Of a stretch of DNA of 64,000 nt, positions 45,500-54,773 are shown piece after piece. The translations under genes were made by a program, and so were the position numbers. Where the stretch lies: positions 5,654,001 through 5,718,000 of the forward strand of contig NZ_CP033365.1 of NCBI RefSeq assembly GCF_013170825.1. The letters are read 5' to 3'. Position 1 is the first letter of the stretch. The number at the start of each line of letters is the position of its first letter. A model generated the notes under the pieces. That model was not told where the DNA came from. It did not search any database and saw only the letters and a program-made list of their open reading frames with translations. The DNA comes from Mesorhizobium sp. NZP2298 (GTDB taxonomy: Bacteria > Pseudomonadota > Alphaproteobacteria > Rhizobiales > Rhizobiaceae).

Positions 45500-46810
45500 T
45501 CACCAGTTCGACAGTGCGCGATCGAGCGTCTCAGCCAGTTGCTCGGCATTGTCCCTGGCGAACGGCAGAGGCGGCCTGATCTTCAGCACATTGCCGCGCG
45601 GACCGCAGGAGGAGATCAGCACGCCATCCTCGCGCATGGCTTCGACAACCGCCGATGTCTTGGTGGCGGCCAAGGCTTCGTCGCCTTCCGCCGTCAACTC
45701 GACGCCGAAATAGAGGCCATTGTGTCTGACATCACCGACCATAGCGTGCCGGCTCTGCAGGGCGCTCAACAGGTCAGCTGTATAGGCGCCGACCATGCGC
45801 GCATTCTCGATCAGACCCTCGCCTTCGATCACCTCGAGCACGGCAATGCCAACGGCCGCCGCGACCGGATTGCCGCCGAAGGTGTTGAAGTAGCCGGTGT
45901 TGGAGCCGAAGGATGAAACAAGCCACGGTCGCACCAGCACCGCGCCCATCGGATGGCCGTCGCCGATCGGCTTGCCCATGGTGACGACGTCGGGCTCGAG
46001 GCCATAATTGGCAAAACCCCATATGCCCTGGCCAAGCCGGCCGAAGCCGGACTGGACCTCGTCGGCGATGACGATGCCGCCAGCCTTCCTGACGTGATCC
46101 GCCGCCTCGCGCATGACAGCCGCATCGGGGAAGAAAATGCCATCGCTGGAGAAGGCCGAGTCGAGCAGCAGCGCCGCCGGACGAATGTTCTGCGCACGCA
46201 TATCCTCGATGGCGGCCGCGACATTCCTGGCGAAATCGCGTGCGGCGCGGCCATGGTCTCGGAACGTGTCCGGCGCTGCCACGGTCCGGTGGTGCGCGGG
46301 CACGCCCTTCGCCCCGACCGCTGCAGGTGACAGCTGCGCGGTGGCGATCGTTGCACCGTGATAGGCGAAGTCGGTGATGATGACGCCGCTGTTGCCAGTG
46401 GAATGCTGGGCGATGCGGATCGCGAGATCATTGGCCTCGCTTCCGGTGCAGGTGAACATGGCGTGGCCGAGATGGGCCGGAACGGTGCCGAGCAGTTTTT
46501 CCGCGTAGTCGAGGATGATCTCGCTCAAGTAGCGCGTGTGCGTGTTGAGCGTGGCGGCCTGGCCCGACAGCGCCTCGACGACGCGCGGATGGCAGTGCCC
46601 GACCGAGGCGACATTGTTGTAGGCGTCGAGGAATTTGCGCCCCTGCGCATCGTAGAGCCAGACGCCGCTGCCGCGCACCAGATGGATCGGGTTGCGGTAG
46701 AAGGCGCGGTAGGTCGGCCCAAGCAGTCTGGCGCGACGCTCGAGCAGCGCGCGGTTGGATGCCGTCGCGTCGGCGTTTGCAGGGTTTGGCGAGGATTGGG
46801 ACACGAGCAT
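45500..46810 (-). CDS. class III aminotransferase-fold PLP enzyme, probable phospho-lyase
   Basis: 436 residues, PLP fold type I. GSEANDLAIRIA, ADEVQSGFGRLG and the Schiff-base lysine motif TMGKPIGDGHPMGAV are intact. MGKPIG(N/D)GHP is characteristic of the AGXT2L group, whose animal members are phosphoethanolamine and 5-phosphohydroxylysine phospho-lyases rather than transaminases. The gene's ATG directly follows the TAG of an APH-type kinase, matching the kinase/phospho-lyase partnership known for hydroxylysine. I therefore favour an ammoniophospholyase; an ordinary omega-transaminase is the alternative. Confidence 0.85.
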   Translation of the reverse strand: MLVSQSSPNPANADATASNRALLERRARLLGPTYRAFYRNPIHLVRGSGVWLYDAQGRKFLDAYNNVASVGHCHPRVVEALSGQAATLNTHTRYLSEIILDYAEKLLGTVPAHLGHAMFTCTGSEANDLAIRIAQHSTGNSGVIITDFAYHGATIATAQLSPAAVGAKGVPAHHRTVAAPDTFRDHGRAARDFARNVAAAIEDMRAQNIRPAALLLDSAFSSDGIFFPDAAVMREAADHVRKAGGIVIADEVQSGFGRLGQGIWGFANYGLEPDVVTMGKPIGDGHPMGAVLVRPWLVSSFGSNTGYFNTFGGNPVAAAVGIAVLEVIEGEGLIENARMVGAYTADLLSALQSRHAMVGDVRHNGLYFGVELTAEGDEALAATKTSAVVEAMREDGVLISSCGPRGNVLKIRPPLPFARDNAEQLAETLDRALSNW

Positions 46811-47869
46811 CTACTCCGGATTGGAATGGTCGAGGAAATAACGGCGGGCATCGATGGACGACAGACCGTCCAGCCGTTCGAGCGAGGCCCAGACTTCCGC
46901 GCCGTGGCGCAGGACATAGTCGCGTTTGGCTGGGAAACGTTCCGCCTGCCAGGTGGCGATGTTCACGATGAGCGCAAGGCGGGCGCGGATCAGATTGAAA
47001 AGAATGCCGATCTCTTCGACCTCGAGCGGCTGCACCGATTGATAGCCGGCGACGAAGCGCGCCGCCGGCGCCAGTGGATGGCCTTCCGCCGGCCAGCGAT
47101 AGACGGCGCCGATGGCGAGGTCACAGATCAGCGGCGAGTGGATCATATCGCCGAAATCGAGGATGCCGCTCACGACTTCCGGCCGCGAAGCGTCCATCAC
47201 GACATTGTAGGAATTCATGTCGTTGTGGACGATCTGGGCGCGCAATTTCGGGATGACCGGTGCCGCATGCGCCTCGAAGGCGTCGATCGCACGTTCGACC
47301 ATGGCGCGCCGGCCAGCGTCAGTGATGTGCGCCAGCATCGGCCGTGTCTTGGCGACCTTACGGATATCCCAGAGCAGGTCGCTGCCGGCCGCCGGATGGA
47401 AGAAGCCGCGCAGCGCCCGACCGAGGCGACCGAGGAAGATGCCGAGATTGCGATCCTGCGCCGCTGATGCCGGCGAGCGCGAAAGCAACTGGCCGGGCAA
47501 ATAGGTGACCAGCCGGATGATACGCGGCGCCGACCCACCGACGCTGACCGTGAATTGGGCCTCGCCTTGCAGGCTTTTGCGTACCGAGGGAACCGGCAAG
47601 GCTGGGTCGACCGCCAGGATATGGTCGAGCGCCTTGTTCTGGAAGTCGGTGAAGCCGACCTCCTCGGCTGGGTGGGAAACCTTCAGGACGAACTCGCCGT
47701 CGCCTTCGGTCTGGATGTGGAAATTGTGGTCGCGTTCGCCCGGCAGCGGACGCGCGCTACCGACGAGGCCATAGTGCCGGCGCAAGATGGCAAGCGCGTC
47801 GGCGATCGAAACGTCGGGCGCGTCCTCGGCGAGCGTTTCACCGAAACCGTCGGGCACGGCCGCATTCAT
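46811..47869 (-). CDS. APH/HYKK-type small-molecule kinase
   Basis: 352 residues with the aminoglycoside phosphotransferase fold: catalytic loop IVHNDMNSYNVV (H-x-D-x4-N), metal motif GILDFGDM and N-terminal FVLKVSHP, whose lysine contacts ATP. Animal hydroxylysine kinase has this fold and precedes a PLP phospho-lyase in its pathway, exactly as arranged here. It overlaps the upstream M20 gene by 4 bases. The substrate is probably a hydroxylated amine or amino acid, not an antibiotic. Confidence 0.84.
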   Translation of the reverse strand: MNAAVPDGFGETLAEDAPDVSIADALAILRRHYGLVGSARPLPGERDHNFHIQTEGDGEFVLKVSHPAEEVGFTDFQNKALDHILAVDPALPVPSVRKSLQGEAQFTVSVGGSAPRIIRLVTYLPGQLLSRSPASAAQDRNLGIFLGRLGRALRGFFHPAAGSDLLWDIRKVAKTRPMLAHITDAGRRAMVERAIDAFEAHAAPVIPKLRAQIVHNDMNSYNVVMDASRPEVVSGILDFGDMIHSPLICDLAIGAVYRWPAEGHPLAPAARFVAGYQSVQPLEVEEIGILFNLIRARLALIVNIATWQAERFPAKRDYVLRHGAEVWASLERLDGLSSIDARRYFLDHSNPE

Positions 47870-49167
47870 GCGCTCACCTCCGGATCGAGCGGCTCAAGGC
47901 CGCACCAGTCGGCGATGAACAGCGCGATGGTCTGGGTGACCTTGCGCACCGAATCGAGATCGACAGCCTCGTCGTAACCATGCGGCATGCGGCAGATCGG
48001 GCCGTATACGATCGCCGGCGTGTCGGCATAGAGGCCGAAGAAGCGCGCATCCGTCGTCGCCGAGGTGACGTGTTCCGTCAGCGGCTCGCCCCACACGGCG
48101 ACATGGCTGCGGCGCAGCACGGCTTCCATCTCGTCGGCGCCCTCCAGTACATAGCCCTCGGCCATGAAGCCATTGTAGGTCATCTTGGGCGGGCGATTGG
48201 CCAGGAATGGATCGGCACGGGCCGCATCGGCGATGCAGGCTTCGAGCTCGGCCCTGGCATCTTCGAGCTTCTGCCCGGGATAGGTCGCGACCCGCATCTC
48301 GAAGACACAACGCGCCGGAACGCTCGATGTCCATTCGCCACCTTCGATCTTGCCGAGATTGAAGCGGATCGGATGCGGGTGATCGCAGAAATGCGGATCA
48401 TCGACTTTGCGCGCATTCCAGACGATTTCGAGCTGCTTCAGTGCCTGGATGATGACGAAGGCCTTCTCGATGGCATTGGCGCCGGCCGAGAAAGCGCCCG
48501 AGGCATGCTGCGGATCGCCGTCGACCTCGACCCTGAACCAGATCGGTCCGACCTGCGCGCGCATCAATCGCGGTTCCAGCGGCTCGGGAATGAAGGCGGC
48601 ATCGGCGCGGTAGCCGCGCTGCAGGCAGGCAAGCGCGCCATTGCCGGTGCACTCTTCCTCGACCACCGACTGGAGATAAACCTTCGCGGCCGGCTGATAG
48701 CCGATCCTGCGCAAGGCGGCCAGCGCGTAGAGACAAGCCGACAGGCCGGCCTTCATGTCACCGGCGCCGCGGCCGTGCATCCAGCCATCCTCGATGGCCG
48801 GATCGTAGGGATCGCGCACCCAGCGGTCGAGCGGCCCCGTGGGTACCACGTCGATATGGCCGTTGAGGATCAGCGAGCGGCCGGTGGCGTTTCTCGGCGT
48901 GTGGGTGGCAACGACATTGAAGGCGTCATCGTAGGACACCGCCACGGGAGAAAACCCCGGCAGGTCGCGGATCGCATCGACATCGACACGCCACATATCG
49001 ACTGCATAACCATCGGCCTCATAGGCCGCTGCCATGAAGGATTGCGCCGCGTGCTCCTCGCCGCGTTGGGAGGGAAAGCGCACGAGGTCCGCCAGGAATG
49101 CGACTTGCAGCGCGAAGCCGTCATCGACCGCGCGCAAAATGGCTTCGTCGGCAATTCGCTCAGGCAT
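47866..49167 (-). CDS. M20 family peptidase/deacylase (ArgE/DapE type)
   Basis: 433 residues from the ATG at 49167 (MPERIADEA); an open frame runs 33 bases further up with no better site. Di-metal ligands and catalytic residues are seen in LNGHIDVVP, GRGAGDMKAG, VVEEECTGNG, FIPEPLEP and MPHGYDEAVD. M20 enzymes hydrolyse N-acyl amino acids or dipeptides. As first gene of this operon it may release the free amine that the kinase phosphorylates (inference). Confidence 0.88.
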   Translation of the reverse strand: MPERIADEAILRAVDDGFALQVAFLADLVRFPSQRGEEHAAQSFMAAAYEADGYAVDMWRVDVDAIRDLPGFSPVAVSYDDAFNVVATHTPRNATGRSLILNGHIDVVPTGPLDRWVRDPYDPAIEDGWMHGRGAGDMKAGLSACLYALAALRRIGYQPAAKVYLQSVVEEECTGNGALACLQRGYRADAAFIPEPLEPRLMRAQVGPIWFRVEVDGDPQHASGAFSAGANAIEKAFVIIQALKQLEIVWNARKVDDPHFCDHPHPIRFNLGKIEGGEWTSSVPARCVFEMRVATYPGQKLEDARAELEACIADAARADPFLANRPPKMTYNGFMAEGYVLEGADEMEAVLRRSHVAVWGEPLTEHVTSATTDARFFGLYADTPAIVYGPICRMPHGYDEAVDLDSVRKVTQTIALFIADWCGLEPLDPEVSA

Positions 49168-49188
49168 GGATATTCCGCTTTCTCGTGA

Positions 49189-49214
49189 ATGGTGTATCAT
49201 ATCTCATATGCCAT
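49189..49214. promoter_or_regulatory. imperfect palindrome upstream of the M20 operon
   Basis: A 26-base imperfect inverted repeat bounded by ATGG and CCAT, with an AT-rich centre containing TATCATAT and TCATATG, lies 22 bases upstream of the M20 start (9 of 13 symmetrical pairs match). It could bind the GntR protein encoded at 44827. The rest of the 178-base gap to the GNAT gene shows nothing recognisable. Confidence 0.3.
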
Positions 49215-49345
49215 TTCGTGGAAAGGCAAGGAGACAGGTCGGGCCAAAACTATGGCCCAACCCGGGAACCTCTTGGCAGGCGGGCTCAGAGTTGGCATCA
49301 GCTTCCTGCATGCCGGCGAAACCGCATGGCGAAGATCGAGGATAG

Positions 49346-49993
49346 ATGCTGGTCACCGAAGGCCCATTGCCGGATGAAATCACCGATCTCTCGGCCGGTT
49401 ACCGGCGCGTGCCGGCCGGCAAGATCGTCAATGCGGTGACATGGATGGAAGCGTGCGCACCGGTGCCGGGTCTCGCCCAACCCCTGGCAATGACCCGGAT
49501 CACCAAGCCCGACAGTGCCGCCTACCGAACGATCTTCCTTGAGATCGGCGCTCCCTGGCTGTGGGATCGCGCCGCCGAAATGTCGGATGCCGAAGTCGCC
49601 GCGCATTTCGCCGACCCGCGCCAGAATCTCTACTACGGCCATGATGAAAGTGGCGGCCATGTCGGCATGGTCGAATTCCGCGTGGCGGACGGCAACGAGA
49701 TCGAGATCACCTATTTTGGCCTGTTTCCTTCCTTGACCGGCCGGGGTCTCGGCAAGCGGCTGATGGCGGGAGCGCTCGACCAGGCATGGCGCCTCGGCCC
49801 CCGCCGCATCTGGCTGCACACCAGCAGCATCGACCATCACAGCGTCATCGGCTTCTACCGAGCTTGCGGGTTCGAACCCTATGCGGCGGGGTTCGAAATC
49901 ACCGACGATCCCCGGATCAAGGGAACCCTGCCGCGCGATGCGGCCCCGCAAATCCCGTTGATCGAAACGGAATGGGTGCCCGGCGCCAGATGA
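49346..49993 (+). CDS. GNAT family N-acetyltransferase
   Basis: 215 residues. The acetyl-CoA motif A is FGLFPSLTGRGLGKRLM, motif B is IWLHTSSIDHHSVIGFYRAC, then GFEPY, all in the C-terminal two thirds; the first 60 residues are not part of the recognisable core. GAGGATAG precedes the ATG. It overlaps the LuxR gene by 4 bases and is divergent from the M20 operon. The acceptor is unknown, but neighbours suggest a small amine. Confidence 0.87.
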   Translation: MLVTEGPLPDEITDLSAGYRRVPAGKIVNAVTWMEACAPVPGLAQPLAMTRITKPDSAAYRTIFLEIGAPWLWDRAAEMSDAEVAAHFADPRQNLYYGHDESGGHVGMVEFRVADGNEIEITYFGLFPSLTGRGLGKRLMAGALDQAWRLGPRRIWLHTSSIDHHSVIGFYRACGFEPYAAGFEITDDPRIKGTLPRDAAPQIPLIETEWVPGAR

Positions 49994-52704
49994 GACCGTC
50001 TTCGCAACCTGCCAGCCTTTCGTCGTCACACCATCGCCGGTGGGTACGGCGCGAAAGCATCCTGTCGAGGCTGGAGCGGCACATCGACACGCGCATCGTT
50101 CTGTTCGCCGCGCCCGCCGGTTTCGGCAAGTCGACGACGATGGCACAGTGGGCCGCGGAAGTCGCGCGTCTGGGCCGACTAACCGCATGGTTCTCCTGCG
50201 AGGCCACGGACAATGACGAAGGCGCCTTCCTGTCGCATCTGGTGGGCGCGTTGCGCCATCTCGTCCAGAACCCGGCCGAACTCGACCTCGCCTTCCAGTC
50301 GAGCCCGATCCCGCAGCTCGACGTGGTGCTATCGGCTCTTGTAGCGGGTCTTGCCGCGCGCGACGCCGACATCACCCTGTTCTTCGACGACTACCACGCC
50401 ATCGAGGCGCCGGTGGTGAAGCGGTTCATGGAGCGCCTGACGAGGCAGGCACCGGCCAACGTCGCCTTCGTCATCGGTTCGCGCAACCTGCCAGACCTGC
50501 AACTTGGCAAGCTCAGGGTGCTTGGCGACGTTTTCGAAATCGGCCCGGACGATCTGCGCTTCGCCTCTTCCGAGGCCGAGGCCTTCTTCAACGACAAGCT
50601 GGGCCTGAGCGTCAGCAGCGGCACGGTGGAAACCTTGTGTTCACGGACCGAAGGCTGGGCCGCCGGCCTGCAACTCGCCTCGCTTTCACTGAGTGCGGCG
50701 CATGCGCCAGAAACCGTCATCGGCAATTTCACCGGCGCCAACCGCAACGTAGCCGACTTCCTGATGGGGGAAGTGTTCCTGGAGCTGCCGCCGGCCCTGG
50801 CGAAATTCCTGCTCCACAGTTCAATCTTCGAACGTTTCAGCGCCGAGGCCTGCCGGGCCGTCTTGCGGGCGGTGGACGCCGAGGCCGACATCACCGAAAT
50901 CGAGACCCGCAACCTGTTCCTGGTGCCGCTCGACGAGGAGCGGCGCTGGTTCCGCTATCATCACCTGTTTCACGACTTCCTCAGCCGCGAAATGGAACGG
51001 CGCGAACCGGAGATGATCGCGCCGCTGCACCTGGCCGCCGCCGAATGGTTCGGCGAACGCAAGATGCTCACCGAGGCCATCGGACACGCGCTCGCTGCCG
51101 GCGACCAGGCGCGCGCGGCGGTGTTCGTCGAAAATAATGCGCTCGAACTTATCGCCCAGTGCCAGCTGCTGTATGTGCGGCAGTTGCTGGCACTGCTGCC
51201 GAGGAAACTGGTCGACCACCGCATCCGGCTGCAACTCATCGTGCTGTGGCTGGCGGTGCACTCAAGCCAGCCCGAGATCGCCCAGCAGACACTCGCCAAT
51301 GCGCGCAAGCTCGTCGAAACCGGGCCGGCCGACGGCAAGGATCCCGGTACACTGACCGGCACCACCATCGAGGCCGAGATCGCGGTCCTCGATGCCGCCG
51401 TGCACAGCACGCTGGAGCAGTTCGAGGCCGCGCGCGATACCGCGCTGTCCGCCCTGCGCATCATCGCGCCGGACGCCTGGTTCATGGAGGGCGCGACGGC
51501 CAACGTCATCGGCTACAACCTTTATGCGCTGGGCGATCTCGAAGGGGCTCGGGCGGCGGCGGACGCCGCGCGCAAGGCGCATGAGCGAAGCGGCAGCCTG
51601 CTCGGCGTCACCATCGCCAACTGCTACATGGCCGTCATCGAGCGCTCGGCCGGCCGCCTGCCCGCCGCCGAAAGGCTGCTGCGCAACACGATCATCGAGG
51701 CCAGGACGCGCATCGGCGCGAACTCATATGCCGAGGCGCTCGCCGGAACGCTGCTTGCCGAACTCGCCTATGAGACCAACGCATCCGGCGAGGCGCTGAC
51801 ATTGGTCGAAAATCTCGGGCCGCTGATCGAGGGCGCCGCCGTCATCGTCTATCCGCTGGCCAGCGTGCCGACCTATGCCCGCGTGCTGCAGCTTACCGGT
51901 CGTGGCGACGCGGCACTCGACATGCTGGAGCGCGTCTACCAGCGTGTACGTGGCTCAGTTTATCGCCGGCTCGCTTCGGTGCTGGTACATGACCGCATCA
52001 GGCTGCTCATCGACCAGAGCCGCGTCGCCGAGGCACGCGCTTTGCTGAGCGAGCATCGCCGCGAAAGCGCTGAAACCGCCCCCACTGTCGCCAACGAATT
52101 CGAGTTCTTCGCCGAAGGCAGGCTGCTGACGGCGGAGAAATCCTATGCTGCGGCGGCGGCGATTTTTGACACGTTGCTGGAGCGAACGAAAAGCAGCGGA
52201 CGCATGCGTCGCCACATACTGGCGCTGATCCTGCGCGCCAGGAGCGCCGGCCACGACCAGCGCGAAGCTGATCGCCATCTCCTCGAAGCGTTGCGCCTTG
52301 CCCAGCCTTCCGGTTTCATCCGCTCCTTCGTCGACGAGGGCAGGCCTGTCGTGGAAGGGTTGATGCGGCTGCGCGCCGCGCAAGCAAAGACCGAGCCGTC
52401 CCTGTCGGCCTATGCAACGCGCATCATCCATGCCGCGCAGACCATGCCTGTGCCAACGCGCAAGCCGGCCGCGCCCGTGCCCGAAAAGGAACAGCTGACC
52501 CAGCGCGAGTCCGAACTGCTGCGCTGCCTGTCGGAAGGCATGTCCAACCGCGATATCGCGGTCGCGCTGTCGGTGAGCGAAACGACGGTGAAATGGCATT
52601 TGAAGAACATTTTCGGCAAGCTCTCCGTATCGAACCGCGTCCAGGCCGTGCGCGCCGCGCAGGCGGCCGCCGATCTTCGCCCCCCTTCGAAAGGAGGGGC
52701 ATAG
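49990..52704 (+). CDS. LuxR family regulator, MalT-like (LAL/STAND type)
   Basis: 904 residues. An N-terminal P-loop STAND ATPase (Walker A FAAPAGFGKSTT, residues 39-50; Walker B DITLFFDDYHA) is followed by a long helical, TPR-like sensor region and a C-terminal LuxR helix-turn-helix (LTQRESELLRCLSEGMSNRD, then VSETTVKWHLKNIFGKL). MalT-type proteins multimerise on ATP and an inducer and then activate promoters. Translational coupling to the acetyltransferase and closeness to the HDAC-Liv operon make those genes candidate targets or inducer-modifying partners. Confidence 0.9.
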   Translation: MRPSSQPASLSSSHHRRWVRRESILSRLERHIDTRIVLFAAPAGFGKSTTMAQWAAEVARLGRLTAWFSCEATDNDEGAFLSHLVGALRHLVQNPAELDLAFQSSPIPQLDVVLSALVAGLAARDADITLFFDDYHAIEAPVVKRFMERLTRQAPANVAFVIGSRNLPDLQLGKLRVLGDVFEIGPDDLRFASSEAEAFFNDKLGLSVSSGTVETLCSRTEGWAAGLQLASLSLSAAHAPETVIGNFTGANRNVADFLMGEVFLELPPALAKFLLHSSIFERFSAEACRAVLRAVDAEADITEIETRNLFLVPLDEERRWFRYHHLFHDFLSREMERREPEMIAPLHLAAAEWFGERKMLTEAIGHALAAGDQARAAVFVENNALELIAQCQLLYVRQLLALLPRKLVDHRIRLQLIVLWLAVHSSQPEIAQQTLANARKLVETGPADGKDPGTLTGTTIEAEIAVLDAAVHSTLEQFEAARDTALSALRIIAPDAWFMEGATANVIGYNLYALGDLEGARAAADAARKAHERSGSLLGVTIANCYMAVIERSAGRLPAAERLLRNTIIEARTRIGANSYAEALAGTLLAELAYETNASGEALTLVENLGPLIEGAAVIVYPLASVPTYARVLQLTGRGDAALDMLERVYQRVRGSVYRRLASVLVHDRIRLLIDQSRVAEARALLSEHRRESAETAPTVANEFEFFAEGRLLTAEKSYAAAAAIFDTLLERTKSSGRMRRHILALILRARSAGHDQREADRHLLEALRLAQPSGFIRSFVDEGRPVVEGLMRLRAAQAKTEPSLSAYATRIIHAAQTMPVPTRKPAAPVPEKEQLTQRESELLRCLSEGMSNRDIAVALSVSETTVKWHLKNIFGKLSVSNRVQAVRAAQAAADLRPPSKGGA
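52679..52700 (+). terminator. possible hairpin at the end of the LuxR gene
   Basis: GCCCC..CTT-CGA-AAG..GGGGC forms an imperfect stem across the last codons of the LuxR gene, ending four bases before the end of its stop codon. No T tract follows. It might attenuate read-through into the deacetylase gene 85 bases on. Confidence 0.25.
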
Positions 52705-52789
52705 ACATCTGGCGCAACCCCCTCTTTCGGGTCGGGCCATGGTATAGTTAGCCTGCTAGCGTCATCCCGGATTGCAGAGGACGCTGCGC

Positions 52790-53911
52790 ATGGCGACAGG
52801 TTACGTTTTTCACGAACAGCTGATGTGGCATGACACCGGCCCCAGCGCCGACATGATGCCTCCCGGCCGTTTCGTGGAACCCGGACGGCATCTGGAATCG
52901 CCAGGGTCGAAGCGCCGGCTCAACAACCTGATCCAGGTCAGCGGCCTGGGGCGCCATCTGGTGCCGATCATTCCCGAGCCGGTGACGGTCGAGGACCTGC
53001 TGCGCGTGCACACGCAGCGCCACGTCGACGATATCAGGACACTGAGCGAGCGCGGCTCGGGCTTCGCTGGCCCGCAGGCGCCGATCGGCTTCAACAGTTT
53101 CGACATCGCCCTCTTGTCCGCCGGCACCACCTATGCGGCAATGCGCGCCGTGCTCACCGGCCGTGTCGACAACGCCTATGCGCTGGCGCGCCCGCCGGGT
53201 CACCATGCCGAGCCCGACCAGGCGATGGGCAACTGCCTGTTCTCCAACATCGGCGTCTCCGTGCGCCGGCTGCAGCATGAAGGCCTGCTCGGTCGCGCCG
53301 CGATAGTCGATTGGGACGTGCATCACGGCAACGGCACCGAGACGGTGTTTTATTCCGATCCATCGGTGCTGACGATTTCGCTCCACCAGGACAATCTCTA
53401 CCCGACCGGGCGCGGCGCGCTGGCCGACAATGGCAAAGGCGAAGGCGAAGGCTACAACATCAACATCCCGCTGCCGGCCGGCAGTGGCACCGGCGCCTAT
53501 GAAGCGACCTTCGACCGCATCGTCGCCCCGGCGCTGCGCGCCTTCAAGCCGGACCTCGTCATCGTGGCTTCCGGTTTCGATGCGTCGGGTTTCGATCCGC
53601 TCGGCCGCATGATGCTCAACAGCGAATGTTTCCGGCGCCTTGCCGCGCGCATGGTGGCGCTGGCCGCCGAGACGTCGCAAGGACGCCTGATCATGACCCA
53701 TGAAGGCGGCTATTCCGAAGGCTATGTACCGTTCTGCGGCCATGCCGTCATCGAGACGCTGGCAAATCATCGCACCGAAGTGGTGGATCCCCTGTCGGAT
53801 CATATCGACGAATGGGCGGGGCAGGACTTGCAGCCGCATCAGGCTCAAGTGATCGATGCCGCCGAAGGCCTGCTCGCCGGCCTGCGCCAACGCCTCGCAA
53901 GTGCTGCCTGA
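52790..53911 (+). CDS. histone deacetylase family (class II-like) amidohydrolase
   Basis: 373 residues from the ATG at 52790, with GAGG upstream. HDAC-fold active-site residues are visible: the charge-relay histidines in RPPGHHAE (138-139), zinc ligands in DWDVHHGNGT (D176, H178) and FDASGFDPLG (D269), and the transition-state tyrosine in HEGGYSEGY. Bacterial members deacetylate acetylpolyamines, acetoin-like or other small acylated amines. It is four bases upstream of LivH, so it acts on, or prepares, the cargo of this transporter. Confidence 0.9.
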   Translation: MATGYVFHEQLMWHDTGPSADMMPPGRFVEPGRHLESPGSKRRLNNLIQVSGLGRHLVPIIPEPVTVEDLLRVHTQRHVDDIRTLSERGSGFAGPQAPIGFNSFDIALLSAGTTYAAMRAVLTGRVDNAYALARPPGHHAEPDQAMGNCLFSNIGVSVRRLQHEGLLGRAAIVDWDVHHGNGTETVFYSDPSVLTISLHQDNLYPTGRGALADNGKGEGEGYNINIPLPAGSGTGAYEATFDRIVAPALRAFKPDLVIVASGFDASGFDPLGRMMLNSECFRRLAARMVALAAETSQGRLIMTHEGGYSEGYVPFCGHAVIETLANHRTEVVDPLSDHIDEWAGQDLQPHQAQVIDAAEGLLAGLRQRLASAA

Positions 53912-53915
53912 CACG

Positions 53916-54773
53916 ATGGATTTTCTGATCACCACGCTCCTCAACGCGCTGACGCTGATCAGTATACTGATGCTGGTCGGGCTCGGGCTGGCGATCAGCT
54001 TCGGCCTGATGAACGTGACCAATCTGGCGCATGGCGAGTTCGTCACGGTCGGCGCCTTCGCGGTCTATTTCGTCCAGAGCATCGGCGGCTCCTTCTGGCT
54101 GGGGCTGGCCGCTGCCCCCATCGCCGGCGCGGTGGTCGGCTGCATCCTGGAATTCGCCATCATCCGCCACCTCTACTCGCGGCCGGTCTCGACCGTGCTT
54201 GCCACCTGGGGCGTCAGCCTGATCCTGCAGCAAGGGCTGGAACTGACCTTCGGTCTCGGCGCCAAGCCCGTGACGCCGCCAATCGAGGGCACGTTCGACC
54301 TCTTCTTCACCGTCTATCCCGCCTACCGGCTGATCCTGATCGCCATCGCCATGCTGACCTTGCTCGGCGTCGTGCTGCTGATCAGCCGGACATCCTTCGG
54401 CCTCGACATCCGCACCGTCATCCAGAACCGCGAAATGGCCGAGGGCGTCGGCATCAACACGCGGCGCACCTACGCCATCGCCTTCACCTTCGGCGCGGCC
54501 ATTGCCGGGCTCGCCGGCGGGCTGGTCGCGCCGCTGGCGATCGTGCTGCCGCAGATGGGCGTCAACTATCTCGCCAATGCCTTCTTCGTCGTCATTGTCG
54601 GCGGTGTCGGTTCGATCGGCGGCCTCGTCGCCGGTAGCGTCTTCGTCGGCGGGCTGACCAGCGTGCTCAACTACCAGATCTCGCCGTCGCTGGCGCAAGC
54701 GATCGTGCTGCTCGCAGCCATTGTCGCCGTACGGCTGCGACCCAACGGCCTGTTCAACGGAGCGTCGCGATGA
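53916..54773 (+). CDS. LivH-type ABC transporter permease
   Basis: 285 residues, hydrophobic, with GLGLAISFGLMNVTNLAHGE and the C-terminal GGVGSIGGLVAGSVFVGGL. The LMNVTNLAHGE form and the relation to the urea/amide-type binding protein at 57243 place it near UrtB/LivH systems for urea, short amides or amino acids. Overlaps LivM by 4 bases. Confidence 0.93.
   Translation: MDFLITTLLNALTLISILMLVGLGLAISFGLMNVTNLAHGEFVTVGAFAVYFVQSIGGSFWLGLAAAPIAGAVVGCILEFAIIRHLYSRPVSTVLATWGVSLILQQGLELTFGLGAKPVTPPIEGTFDLFFTVYPAYRLILIAIAMLTLLGVVLLISRTSFGLDIRTVIQNREMAEGVGINTRRTYAIAFTFGAAIAGLAGGLVAPLAIVLPQMGVNYLANAFFVVIVGGVGSIGGLVAGSVFVGGLTSVLNYQISPSLAQAIVLLAAIVAVRLRPNGLFNGASR

Noticed and set aside
45500..46810. 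Annotation as a simple omega-aminotransferase
   Set aside because: Kept only as an alternative: the MGKPIGDGHP motif and the adjoining kinase fit phospho-lyases better.
46811..47869. Aminoglycoside resistance kinase
   Set aside because: Only the fold is shared. Operon context with M20 and PLP enzymes points to metabolism, and no resistance-type neighbours are present.
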